From Rosa chinensis (taxonomy: Eukaryota > Streptophyta > Magnoliopsida > Rosales > Rosaceae), in assembly GCF_002994745.2 (NCBI RefSeq), contig NC_037090.1, forward strand, positions 11,777,501 through 11,841,500: a stretch of 64,000 bases of DNA, written 5' to 3'. The position numbers were made by a program, and so were the translations under genes. Under the pieces are notes generated by a model that saw nothing but the letters and a program-made list of their open reading frames with translations, was not told where the DNA came from and did not search any database. This document shows, in pieces, positions 23,485 through 35,609 of the stretch (position 1 is its first letter; each line of letters starts with the position of its first letter).

Positions 23485-24478
23485 TTTTTTTTAAGAAAAT
23501 AAATCATCTATTAATAACCAAACATGTTACATATCATCGGATCCAACGAGAGGGACAAACATGAGCTAAAAAAGCTCAACCCCAACCCAATTTAACCTAT
23601 AACCAAACCTATGTATAAAGATACAACCCCGTCACCAGCATTTAGATGAACTGTTTCCACCAGTTCGGACACCGCGTCCCAAAACAACTAAACCACGTGT
23701 AAGGATTCACCATCACGCTGATAACCAGAAAGCACTAACAAATGCCCAGAAACACTAAACAAAGACAATGCCACTATCTAGAAACACCCAAACCCTCGCT
23801 CACAAGATGAGGGACTTATTTAAACAGTACAACAAAAAACCAAATAAGGAAAAACTAAGTAAACCGAGAGCAAAAGACCACCAGAGAGACCCAAGAACAA
23901 AAGCCCAAAAGGGTCACCAAAGAGATCATTCAGGCCCATCTTCTTGGTTTGGACCAGTCCACCACTCCTCCCAGACCCATCATGCACCACAGTATGACCA
24001 CGTTTCGGCCAACCACATCTCCGCGTCGCCACGATCTACACTGCTGCACCATCTCCGCGATCCAAACCGCCGAGCCACGCTGGCGCAACCTACATCACCA
24101 AAGAAACGCCATCCCCGAGCCAGGCCTCGCAATCCCTATCGCCTTTGAGCAAGACCCATGGCGTCGTCGATCGAAGAAGCCATCTGCGGAGATCAGTAAA
24201 TCAACCTATGCCGCACGACCATCGCCCTCGCCACCATCCCAGCCAAACCATCTAACGAACCGAAGAGAATCCCTTAGACGAAATCCTTGGGCAGTAGATC
24301 TCCCGTCCGGCAGCAACCCCAATACGACAGCGAGGTCGGAGGCCAGGCCGGACATCCTAGCGCCGCCGGACGAGAACAATAATTGCAAGCGGAGAGACCG
24401 GCCTAGGATTTCTCAGAGAGAGAGAGAGAACATCGGGTGCTTTTTTTTTTAGTACTGATTTATAGAAAAATGTGAAAA
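23485..24478 (-). mobile_element. Poly(A) retroposon, minus orientation
   Basis: It has a reversed A tail (T run after 23482) and a target duplication ATACACATT at 23476-23484 and 24479-24487. The GC-rich interior, with no known protein domain, and a GAGAGA leader near 24415-24430 resemble the retroposon at 16582-17872. The ORFs seen here are of biased composition. Confidence 0.7.
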
Positions 24479-24487
24479 ATACACATT

Positions 24488-27400
24488 GATAGTACTGATA
24501 TAAAAAAATATGAACCTCATATTTTTAGTTCGCATAAAACACCTAAAATCACAAGGCCGACCCTACTTACGCGGTTACGCCACCATTGATTTCCTTCGGT
24601 TCCAAGTTTCTCACTCTCAACGATCCACATGCTCCTCTGTCGGTTATAGAGTTACTAAGCATGTTAGATTTATTAGATTTTTGTGAATTAAAACTCGGAA
24701 AGGGAGGTCTGTTGTGCTATTGAAGAGAGGGTATGCGGATGAGGTTTGTTGTACGTTCTATATATTGGCCGAAGCACCTAGAAATAAGAGTCCCATATAC
24801 CCTCAACTTACGAACGTAAGTCACTTGAGTTTTAAGATTTGATGATGGCTCACGTGACTTGTTTCTATGTGCTTGGAGCAATATATAATAAATACATTCG
24901 ATGCCAATTCATGTATGTCTACAGTAAATATACCCTGTATTTTGTATATATGGGCAGTTGCTTTCTCATTGGCTTAGTAAAACAAAGTCGTGCATGTCTA
25001 TGCACGGCACGTCTCTAAAGACTAAACCCTAAAGATCTTGCAACTTTTCTTACGTCTATGTCTTCTCTCCATGGATTCTCACACTATATTGGCAGAGATT
25101 TCTCTGTGGATTATAGGGGTAACTTAAGACATGCCATTGGCTCGCGTTTAGTACTTGGCCTTTGTCCTGTTGTTGTAAGCAAGAATATTCAACTGAAAAA
25201 CGAAATACTATTGACATAGTGATTCTTTCACCAAAAATAGCACACCAAATATGCATCATGAAACCATCCAAATTATTACCTCTGCTCTGTATTGTCATGT
25301 CTATTTAAATTATTACAGTTCACAGAAAGCTTTTTTGAATTGACAAGAAACATTTACTAAAAGGCATATATAATTATACAATGAATTAAATGATGAAACT
25401 AGCTAGTTTTTTCTTTCTTTGATGATTAAATCATCTTCGGTCAGCTAATGGTTAGAAGCCCAGCTCCTGCGAAAATCAAGTATTGTTGAAGGATTTTCAA
25501 CAAACATCTTTAAGTGTTTAGGGTTCTTGCTATTGGCCAATCCCTACGGACGGCCCATGTGTGATCATTCAAACGCAAAGGAACATAAATTTCAAAGGAA
25601 CCAGTTGACAGCGTCTAAGAACTTTCGGCCATTAATGAAACACGAGTATGATGACTTGCCTTTATAAATAACCGTAGTATGATATGATTGATGTCTGGCA
25701 TTGAACAGCTGGTATGCATGTACATGTGAAAAGATACACGACCACGTACTCTTTTACCAAATAAAACAAGAGTTTTCCTATTTGGAAGGCGATACTGGTA
25801 ATTGATATTCGGTTATACTGGACGTTTTAATCTTTCTATTAACTCGTAATCGAACAATTCTGAATTGATCACATTATACTAGATTTTATATATAAAAAAT
25901 TTAATTAAAACTTTTAGATTCATGAACTTTGATTATGTGACGAGAGTGTTGTTGGTTTACAATAATTTTCAAAAGTAAATAAAAATGGGAGAAAAAACTC
26001 ACTTTAATTTCTTATATTATAAATTGAAGTGTTAAAATCAAATTATTTATTGAAAAAGTAACTCAACACTTATAAGATTATCTCGGCTCTTAGTATTTAT
26101 ATTTAATTTTTTTTTAATAAATAAAAAATTTATTTAATAGAATACAGCCTTCTATTCATGTTGATATAAGTGCACTTCAGCGTTCTGAATCATGCCTGTC
26201 ATTTATTTAGTTATGTATGGATGGTTACTGTATCTTTAACATTGGTGATGGAGCCACATTTGGGCATAACTTTGTTAAAAATGTACTACACCATGATTTA
26301 TTAACAAAAATATAAAAAATTTCAACGGAATAGGTATATGGACGTATGGAAGAACTAGGGATGACAATGAGGCGGGCTGGAGATGTATTGCCCCATTCTC
26401 GAGGTCATTCTTCACTCTCATCCCCGCTCCAATCCCCAATAAAAATATATTGAGGATTTCCCATCCCCATCCCCACTGAGGACTAAGCCTCCATACCCGC
26501 CCTAAATCCCCAATAAGAGTTTAATGAATACAATAACTTTTTTCTCATATTGTCTTTTTAAAAATCAAAATCTACAATAAATAAAATTAAAACATGATTA
26601 AATTCATAAATCATAATTCAGCGAGTGCAAAAGTCAAAATACCATTAAAGTAAAAATATAGTCATTAAAGTAAAGTAGTAAATGTATATATTTTTGATTT
26701 ATATTATAAAAAATAAATTTATATATTTATATAAATTAAATATATGTATATATTATTGTGGCGGATTTGGAGATGAGGATCACAATACCATCTCTGCCCT
26801 ATCCTTAATCTTAGATAGTGGGGATTAGGGATCCCCATCCCTATTCCCTATTTATCCCCAAATTCTCTCTCCATTAAGGCGGATATCCAATGAAGCTCGG
26901 GCTCGCTGGAGATTTTTGTCATCCCTAAGTTGAACTACAGAACTTCTGCATTCAGATAGAACCAACAATAAAGAGTGCATGAATTTGGCCTAATTAATAC
27001 TCCAGTTATTGGAGCAGCTTTGCATTCTCAAATCTCAACATCTACGCTACATAGCTTATAAGCTACCTACGTGGTAATTGATGTGCCTATTTCCCAGCAG
27101 TGCACACATCATCTTCCTATAATCTAGCAGTAATCCTAGCTATTAGGTACTGCAACTTGAAAGATCTATGCATCTAGGTGTTCAGTTCAATTAAGATTAG
27201 GTCTTGCAGACACTCCGCGCGCAAGGTCTCCAACACTAATTCTAAGTTAAGCTGGATCAAGCTCATAGAAGCATGACTACTAAAATCGAGGAACATCGGA
27301 CGGTCCTATATATATAATATAGGTGCGTAATCGTTAGCCTAGAGAGAAGCATACAGCAGGGGGTTAGGGTTACTCAGTAGCTTTCTTTCTTAGCGCGGTG

Positions 27401-30144
27401 ACAGTACAGTAGTGCAGTTGCTATATACGAGATCCCTCGCTTCACGCAATCTGCTGATGCCATTTACAGTCCTTTCTTTCATCACTTCTTCTTCCTCGTG
27501 AACATAAACAATTACAAAAACTGATGAACCCGATGAAAACTTGTACTCTCAACTTAGTTTAGAATATAAAATTTGGATCCATTTGAGCTCTCTGCCTAGC
27601 TCTGAGCAAGAAAATAAATGCTATAACTGAAAGTACTACTGGGGAGCTAGCCCTAGCTACTTGTAGTAGTAGTCCTAGTAGCAGTAGTAGTAAAAGGTTC
27701 ACTGTGCGTACGGAGGGAGTTTGTAAAACTATTCATGCTGCAAGTTATTGAACTCCGTTCCGTCGAGGCTGATTTAAGTAGGACGACTACTGGTGCAGAC
27801 TGAGACTCCGGCGATCTCGTCTGGGAGACGTGTCTGTATCTCTCAGATTGCTTGCTCGTCCAAGCAAAAGATTTGGTTTTGTAGTGTCGATCTGCAGTGA
27901 GCGAACGTTAGCATGACGATGTCACCTGGACGTCTCCCTATCCAATCTTTCTTAACAGTTCATGTCAGTTGTGTGTATCAGCCCACGTGGATCGATCTAC
28001 TCGAACTACTTCCCTGTTATCATTATTTCATATCGTGATGATTGTGATGGAGTTGTGGGTTAAAACTCACAGGGATCGACTTTGAGAAGGGACTGTAAAG
28101 GACCCTTTGCCAATCAATTTCAAACCAAATGCATCTGTTCCCAACAGAGATTCCTATTCTCTCTTTGGAGTACTGCTAGGGCTTTCATGTGTATGTACTA
28201 TTCCTATTTACAATCCAAGGCTTCCAAGTTCCAATCATCTTTGTTTATGTATTCAAAAATTGTTTGTGTAAAAGGGTCTAATTATACGGCGTGTTTTATG
28301 TCCAAGGATTCTTATTGTTACCAAGCTGAATAGTGGGAATCTAAATTTTTCATCCTAATGGAAACAATGGAGTAACTTTTTCACGAATTTCACTCCGCGA
28401 ATGAAACGAAGCCACCTGGACAACTTAGTTCGTAAGATACGTAACTTACCAACTTAGATACACGGTGAGTTTACGTACCGCTGAATAGTTGGAGGATAGT
28501 TGGCAACATTATGTGGAGTTGGGCCTATCGATCCGGACAGATACAAGCATAGTAAAGTTGTGTACATGAAATCATTTCGTTAGTCCACATTAAATTCACT
28601 CTTATAAAGGATGTGATCTTTGAACATCCCTAACAATTGAGGGAACATAACGTTTGTTGGTGCGATAGGACATGTGAATCAATGAATGGCGCATACACAC
28701 ATATGCTAATTATTCAACAGTATTTTTCCCTAAACAAAAGCTCGATATATAGGAGATGTCAATCAGAATAAGACATTTTCTAAAAATAAAAAAAAAGACA
28801 TATTTTCTAGACAAATGTATGCATGGTTTAATAATTTCTATTTATTTTTGGCCAAAACTTTTTCTTAATTAATTATAATGTCTGCTGAGCTTTAATAAAG
28901 TTGTTTTCCACCTAAAAGAAAAATTCAAGAAAAAGTCTATTAACTAGAAATAAATCACCTGACCAACGCTCTCTGCTCCCACCGGCCAACCATCAATTAT
29001 ATGTAGTACAATATCATCATTAACCTAGCTATACTGGTGATTATGGGACCTCTTAGTGTGGAGCCTAATCTGTTTTACCAAACCATTATGGGGCCTCCAA
29101 TATGCCTAACATATAGATCCTTGCTACATAATAAAAAGGGGTCAAAGGGTTCGGCCTTCAAAACTATAAAAAGAACATTTCAATCTCCGAGATGAGGAAG
29201 TTGGCTCCTGATTCTTTGTTTTCCTAAACGGCACACCATGCCCTAATTAGTAAGGTAACTCATATGGGGTTACGAACGTGTAATATAACTTTAATCAACA
29301 TGCAACTTTAATTAATTGCCTACCTCTTTTTGGCTTATGCTTTAGAATCCCTAGTTACACTTTTTTCCTTTAAACTCAAGTACGTAACTTATTATATAGT
29401 TTATTTACCTTTTGATTGCCTATCTGAATTCCAAAAAGTGTGTCAAAAGGAGCGTGTTTTTGTTTCAAAATTAGCGTCCACATCATTTAGAGAGAAAAAG
29501 TTACGACCATTATAGTTGGTGGGTAATTCTGCGAATCATTTACCAATTCAAATCAGCAATAACCTGTGATACTTTTACTTAATTATTTGAAACAGAAAAA
29601 TAAAAAATGAGAGTAAACGGAAGTTTGAAGATTCGATTACCTATCGGGGAGTCGGTTGTTGAGGTTAAAAATAAAAGTGGGCTCCAATTTGAGTTTGGTG
29701 GACATCTAATAATATTTATAGATGAAATGTCTATATTATTTGTAGCTCCGTTTTTGCCAATACTTCTATAACGTAATTGAATTCATGAAGAAATATGAGT
29801 ACTTGCTTACTTCTTTATGTGAGATCTAATTGCATTATGATTCTCTTTGTGTGTTAATAAATATAGATGGAGTCATATATAAAGTTTTTCCCTTTATTTT
29901 TAAACTTGATCAATTCAAATAAGTAATCGAGCAATTATCGTTATACCTTAAAGATAGATAATGATCAAATAATCGCTTATAGACGATTATGAGAGTCAAT
30001 AAGAGGACATCTGACTTATGAATGAAATATTTATGCCAAAAAAACTAAATGATCGTGGATAATCACCATTATTTTTATATTTATTTATTTATTTTATATT
30101 TTATTTAAAAGAAAACGGTATTATTTCAATACCATGACAAATTA
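24488..30144. other. Long intergenic region
   Basis: No ORF with a known domain and no convincing exon chain is found on either strand. It contains one MITE (26357-26926, listed separately) and AT-rich stretches. A less AT-rich segment at 27300-28100 could be transcribed but shows no coding signal or hairpin that I can support. Confidence 0.5.
26357..26926. mobile_element. MITE with AGGGATGACAA ends
   Basis: The inverted ends are AGGGATGACAATGAGGCGGG and, in reverse, AGGGATGACAAAAATCTCC. Subterminal regions are rich in CCCCATCCCC on both sides and the interior is AT-rich. The layout matches hAT-type MITEs common in dicots. I could not find an exact target duplication. Confidence 0.65.
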
Positions 30145-30155
30145 ATAGTATTCCA

Positions 30156-31156
30156 CAATTGGTTCTTGAAATTTAGGTTTCAACTTGCGGCGACGCTTTC
30201 CTCTAGGCAAGGCGGCGATTGTGGATGGCGACAACGCAGGAAAGGTTCTATGCGGCGATCGTGGGTGCGACGAGGGGTTTCCTGGTCTGGAGGCTTCTCA
30301 GATCGTGATGGCGGGTCTCGATCCAGGCAGTGACAGGCTCTAATCACGGCGAGGGCAGTGGCAGTTGACGATGTTGATTGCTCCAGGTGTGCTAGGCTCC
30401 GATCGCTGTTAAGGGTGTTGGGTTGAGACAGTGTTTGGATTTAGGTTCGTGTTGCAGATTTCGATTTCTCCAGCCAAGGTTGATTGTCTCAACGACGAGG
30501 AGGCGGTGGCTTGTGCAGTATCCAGGTCGGAGTACAAGTCGTGTGGATCCAGGTCGGGGTCCAGACTTGACCATGGCAATGGTGGAGGTCCACGACCGGC
30601 CGCCTGATCGGTGAATGAAGGTTATTCACTTGAACGCTGATGCGGGCGGGTCTAGGAAGGTGAGGGGTAGGAGATGGGCCTGGGCTAGTAGGCCTCTGCC
30701 TACGTGGGCCGCTTTTAATGGTTTGGCTGGGCAAGCCCATTCTCTTATTCCCTTTCTTTGATTGGATCAGGCCTGTTGTGGGCTTTTGGGGAAGTGGTAG
30801 CTTTTCAATTTTTATTGCTTTGAATAATTGAGTTTGGCTCGGCTCACATCCTATTCTGACCTTGATTGTTACTGTGTGCTGATTTGATGAGTGGCGATGT
30901 ACACCATGAAGATCTTAGGCGTCAATGCTTGTCATGTCAATTGTTTTGATTTAGGGTTGGATAGGTGTAGGGTTTATTTGCTTGTTGTATTTTCATTTTC
31001 TAGTTTGTTTATTTTTTTTGCTTTTGTTAGCCTTGCTCTTTGTAGGCTAAGTTGTGCATTGAAATGTAATATGAGGAATTTTTGAATTCCTCTAACTTGA
31101 CTGAGAGAGTTGTTATTTTAATAGAACCTGATTCCGTCCCCTAAAAAAAAAAAAGG
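30156..31156 (+). mobile_element. Poly(A) retroposon, plus orientation
   Basis: It has an A tail at 31143-31154 and an 11-bp target duplication ATAGTATTCCA at 30145-30155 and 31157-31167. The GC-rich 5' half is followed by a 3' part with GTACACCATGAAGATCTTAG and GCGTCAA, shared with the retroposon at 12541-13662. No intact protein is encoded. Confidence 0.8.
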
Positions 31157-31167
31157 ATAGTATTCCA

Positions 31168-32615
31168 TAAGAAACTCATCACTATAACTTCCAAGTACAA
31201 GTATATCTTTTTTCTTATCACAATGAAACAATTTCGTTCAAATAAAAGGAAAAGTTATAAGTAAGATTGTAGTACAACACATGAGCCATAGAAGAAGCCT
31301 ACTTCTAACTTAAAGTCAAATTTGGGATGGGAGAGCACTTTGCTCTTCCCGGCTCGTTTTAATAATTTTTTTTAATTTAAATTAATTAACATGTCTGAAC
31401 AGCTTCATAAAATTAGAAATGCATATAATGTAGCTAAATATCTATAATACACCATGAGGCAACAATAAAAGTCACTAAACTTTCTACGAGTCCTAAAATA
31501 GTGGAAGCGAAACACCAACATACCAACTAATAAAGAAAATTAGTAAACTTTAGCTTCACCTCACCTCACCTCTTGACTAATGAATACACTGGAAATTATT
31601 CTATGCACCGACGGTGCAAGTGACAAAACCCTTATAAAATAATCTCAACCCTTGATATTTATTATCACCTTTATTTTTAATAAACAAAAAATATATTTAA
31701 TGCAATCTAACCATTTATTTGTGTTGGTGCAAGTGCACGGTGGTGCTCTGAATACTCCCTGATGAATACACGTGATCAAATATGTTTCAAACTCACCACT
31801 GTACTAGTGGCCGGGTTACCAAGTATTGAAGTATATATATGGATCATGGATTCACGGGTAATGCTCTTATTATAAATTAGATAAGTAACTAATAATTGTA
31901 AAATTATAAACTGAAGAAAACCTGCTTTGCTAAGAAAAATGAAGACAGCCTCGTGAAGTGAGAACTGAGAAAAGCGAGGGAGAGAGTTTGGGCGGATGAG
32001 TGTGGAGAAGTGCAAAAAATCTTCAGCCTTTCATTCATAACACTCTGTAAAACTCTGTTCCCGCGTTCTCACGTGCGTCATCACCGCCCAATGACGGAAT
32101 AAATACAAAATCATTATTAAAACCACCAACATTTTTTTCTTTCTTTTCGATCGGAATAATAAGCAAACCAAATAAAAACCCACAGAAACAAATAAATCAT
32201 CATAAAACGACAACTCCCAAAACCTGTCAGAAATATCTCTGCGCACAGCGAGTAGTGACTTCAATTATTACCGGAAATAGCCGGTCGTCGTTCTGTTCCT
32301 CGAAACCCTATGCACTCTCTCCCCTCTCTCCCCTCTCCTACCAGAAAGAAAGCAAGCGACTGTAACTAGATTTTGTTTGCGTCCAAAATCTGTGCGTGAG
32401 CGAGAGATTTCCATACATAAAAGAAGAGCTTGTGTCTTCATCCTGACATGAGAAATTCCATACCCACAATTCTCAGTCAATTCACGTATCAGAAATCTCT
32501 CTCTGCCATACTAGCCTCTCATTTCTTTCATTTCACTGTTCATTATCTCCTTTATTACCCAACTAACTAGTCTTCAATCCATTCCCTTTTCCTTTCTACT
32601 TAAGATTTCTCATCC
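31168..32615. promoter_or_regulatory. Upstream region of the BEL1-like gene
   Basis: It lies between the retroposon and the gene start. It is AT-rich to about 32000, then has CT-rich leader-like sequence (CTCTCTCCCCTCTCTCCCC near 32310-32340; TCTTTCATTTC near 32520), consistent with a 5' UTR. No TATA box can be assigned with confidence, and no coding feature is supported. Confidence 0.35.
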
Positions 32616-35609
32616 ATGGCTGAGGGTTTTGAGCCCTACCATGTCCCTCAACAAAGCAGAAGAGATAAGCTCCGGTTCTTGCCGGGTCAACCCCACCCGG
32701 TTTGTGAAGAACCCGGACCTCACCACCTTCACGGTTGTGCTGCTGCTGCTTTCTATGATCCGACCTCAATCTCACTCATCTCCTCATCAGATTTGCTCAC
32801 GTGCGCCGGCAGCTCCGTCAAAGGAGAGGGCCACGTGAATCTGATGGGTTACATGAACACTTCTACAGCTTCCTCGTCTTTAAACAATTTTCGCCATCCC
32901 TACTTGGATCCTCAACCTTCGAATTTCGCACCGAATCCCAACTCTGTCCATGATATTAACGGTCTCAACAACATGTTTCTTTATCCGAGCCAACAGAATC
33001 ATCATCATCTGAGAGACTTCCACGATGAAGCAGCTGTACTGTTCAAACCGGAACCATTGTCCTTGTCACTATCTTCACAACCCGTTGAGGTCCATAATCT
33101 GCAGAGGTACGGCTATTCGGGCATTAACGACGGTGGTCACGGGTCTAGAAGTCCGGGCCCAACTCCGCTGGGGCCGTTTACCGGCTACGCTTCGATTTTG
33201 AAGGGATCGAGGTTCTTGAAGCCAGCTCAGCAGTTGCTAGAGGAGTTCTGTGATGTGGGTAGTTCTAGTCGTGAAATTTATGCTGCTGTTAGCAGAATTA
33301 TGACAGACGAGTCCTCATCCTTTTTGGACGATCCTCCTATTGAGAGCTTGGACGATCCGGTCAGTGTTGGCGGCGGTGACGGAAGTGAGAGTCGGAGAAA
33401 GAAGTCGAGGCTGATTTCCATGCTAGACGAGGTATGTAGGGCTCTAATTTTGATTAATTTTCTAATTCAGATTAGTTTGATTATGTTCTTTTGGTTTATA
33501 TTAATTTCGTGTTTATGGGTTTTAATTGTTGTTGCATTAGATTCTTGCATTAAAGGGTTGATGCATGTGTTTGAGAAATCAGGTCTTTTTGGAAAAGGTG
33601 ATCAGAGGGAATATATGCACCGAGATTGTTGCTTAATGCTTATAAAGCATCTGACAACTCTATAGAATGAGTTCCTTAATAGTTGACAATTTCAAAATAG
33701 TGGAGGGAATCCATGGAAAAGCATGGAAAGCATAATGGTTTCCCAAATTTGAAGATGGGGTAGATTAATGAGTTCTGTACTAGTGACATGTGATAATTCC
33801 TCCATGTGCATTGTAGATGCAATTAAATTTTGAAATGTGTACGCATAGGCCATTAACCTGCTTAGTTGGACAATGTAAAAACGTGAAATTTACTATGCCT
33901 ATGAAGGTTTATAGGTTTAAGTTCACTTGCACATGTAACCAGGTTCAAAGTTTTGCATACATCTTAGATTACTGCAGATGCTATACATTTTGAATGAGAG
34001 GAAATTGACTGTATGCTCTAAAGTCTAAACTAAGAGAGAACAGATTATAATTTGGGTTTTTGGCTTGTGACCAAAGAAGAAAAATCAAAGAAGCATTCAT
34101 TTTAACTATGGGTTGAAATCTTGGTTATGGGGATTCAAAACTCGATCTTTATATCTTGAGGGCTGATGGTACTAGCTTTGAAGTTGTATATAATAAAATC
34201 TTGTGCTTATTTCCGACATCTCAAAGCAATCAAGAGGATAAAATGAAAACTTTCATTGTTATGCAATCTCCCAAAATATATATTGTCTTTGCATTGGCAG
34301 ATTTATCTAGACAATTTTTAAATGCTTCTATTTATTGAGTACTATTAATTATTTGCCCTTTTTTTTTGTCCTTTTGTCCTAGGTTTACAGGAGGTACAAG
34401 CAATACTATCACCAGATGACAGCAGTAGTGAACTCATTTGAGTATGTTGCTGGGCTTGGAAATGCAGCTCCCTATGCAAACTTGGCAATAAAGGCCATGA
34501 GTAGACACTTTACGTGTTTGAAGAATGCGATCACTGATCAGCTTCAATATTCAAGATCAAGTAGGGATGCTACAACTTTTGTAAGCCGGGACAAAGATGA
34601 AGCTATTCCAATGCTCCGTAATACTACTCGAGGCATGTATACCCAGCACAGATCTTTCCAAAGCACGGAGTTTGGCGAGCACCAACCTGTTTGGCGACCT
34701 CAAAGGGGCCTTCCTGAGCGTGCAGTTACCGTTCTTAGGTCCTGGTTGTTCGAACACTTCTTGCATCCGTAAGTATAAAATTACTTGGGACAGAACTACA
34801 TTTACTGTAGCGTGTTATCTGGTTACAATTGTCTGATTATAATGGTGTCAATCTTGTCTGTTTATACTGCAGTTACCCTACCGATACAGATAAAATAATG
34901 CTGGCTAAACAAACTGGCCTATCACGAAGCCAGGTGTGTGCCTATATTATATGATTAGTTTCTAACATGATTTAAATGTTCATATCAGTAGAATTCAATG
35001 TTGATCAATCAAGCAATTGTTTTGATAAGTGTGATTGTAAATTAGGTTTCAAATTGGTTCATTAATGCAAGAGTAAGGCTGTGGAAACCAATGGTGGAAG
35101 AGATACACATGCTAGAAACCCGGCAAGCTCATATTGCTTCACAGAAGTCAGGGGATCAAAATGCAGATAGGTCAGATGATCATGATCATTTACCATCCGC
35201 AAACTCGGTTGCATCTGAGAATCCTTCAACATCCACTTATAGAGCTCAAGACACAGCATCTAAGCGCCCAAGAAATGAATTTCCGGATGTCACAGTTGCG
35301 CGTACGCATGAAGAGTTGAACATGTCTTACAATAACTTGCCAAGCCATCTGCATCATGTTGGTCATGTTGGTGCGAGTATGGCAGGAGGAAGTACTAATG
35401 GTGTGTCACTAACGCTTGGACTTCATCACCAAAATAATGGTATTGGTATGGCGGAGCCACCCTATGCTATCATTAACACAGCTCAACGTTTCGGACTTGG
35501 CCTCGAGGGAAATAGCGATGGTTACACAATGGGTGGCTTTGATGCACAAAATCGGCATTTTGGAAGGGACGTCATGGGGGGGCAACTTTTGCATGATTTT
35601 GTGGGATGA
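32616..35609 (+). CDS. BEL1-like (BELL/TALE) homeodomain transcription factor, 4 exons
   Basis: Exons 32616-33431, 34383-34768, 34873-34933 and 35046-35609 have GT-AG introns and join in frame to 608 codons. A SKY-type box ([15 protein letters not shown]) is near residue 200. The BELL domain (about 259-325) is split by intron 1 (SRLISMLDE | [12 protein letters not shown]). The TALE homeodomain (about 376-440) has the PYP loop and [24 protein letters not shown]-like VSLTLGLHH sits near the C-terminus. Such proteins act in the nucleus as heterodimers with KNOX proteins, binding DNA and patterning meristems and organs. [13 protein letters not shown] in the BELL domain suggests the BEL1 clade, but I do not fix the paralogue. 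The reading frame continuing into intron 1 after 33431 is a shadow. Confidence 0.93.

Noticed and set aside
27300..28100. Possible non-coding RNA or microRNA locus
   Set aside because: Composition differs from its surroundings, but I found no convincing hairpin or known mature microRNA.
33432..33665. ORF extension after BEL1-like exon 1
   Set aside because: It reads into intron 1 past a GTATGT donor. The next exon continues the BELL domain in frame.
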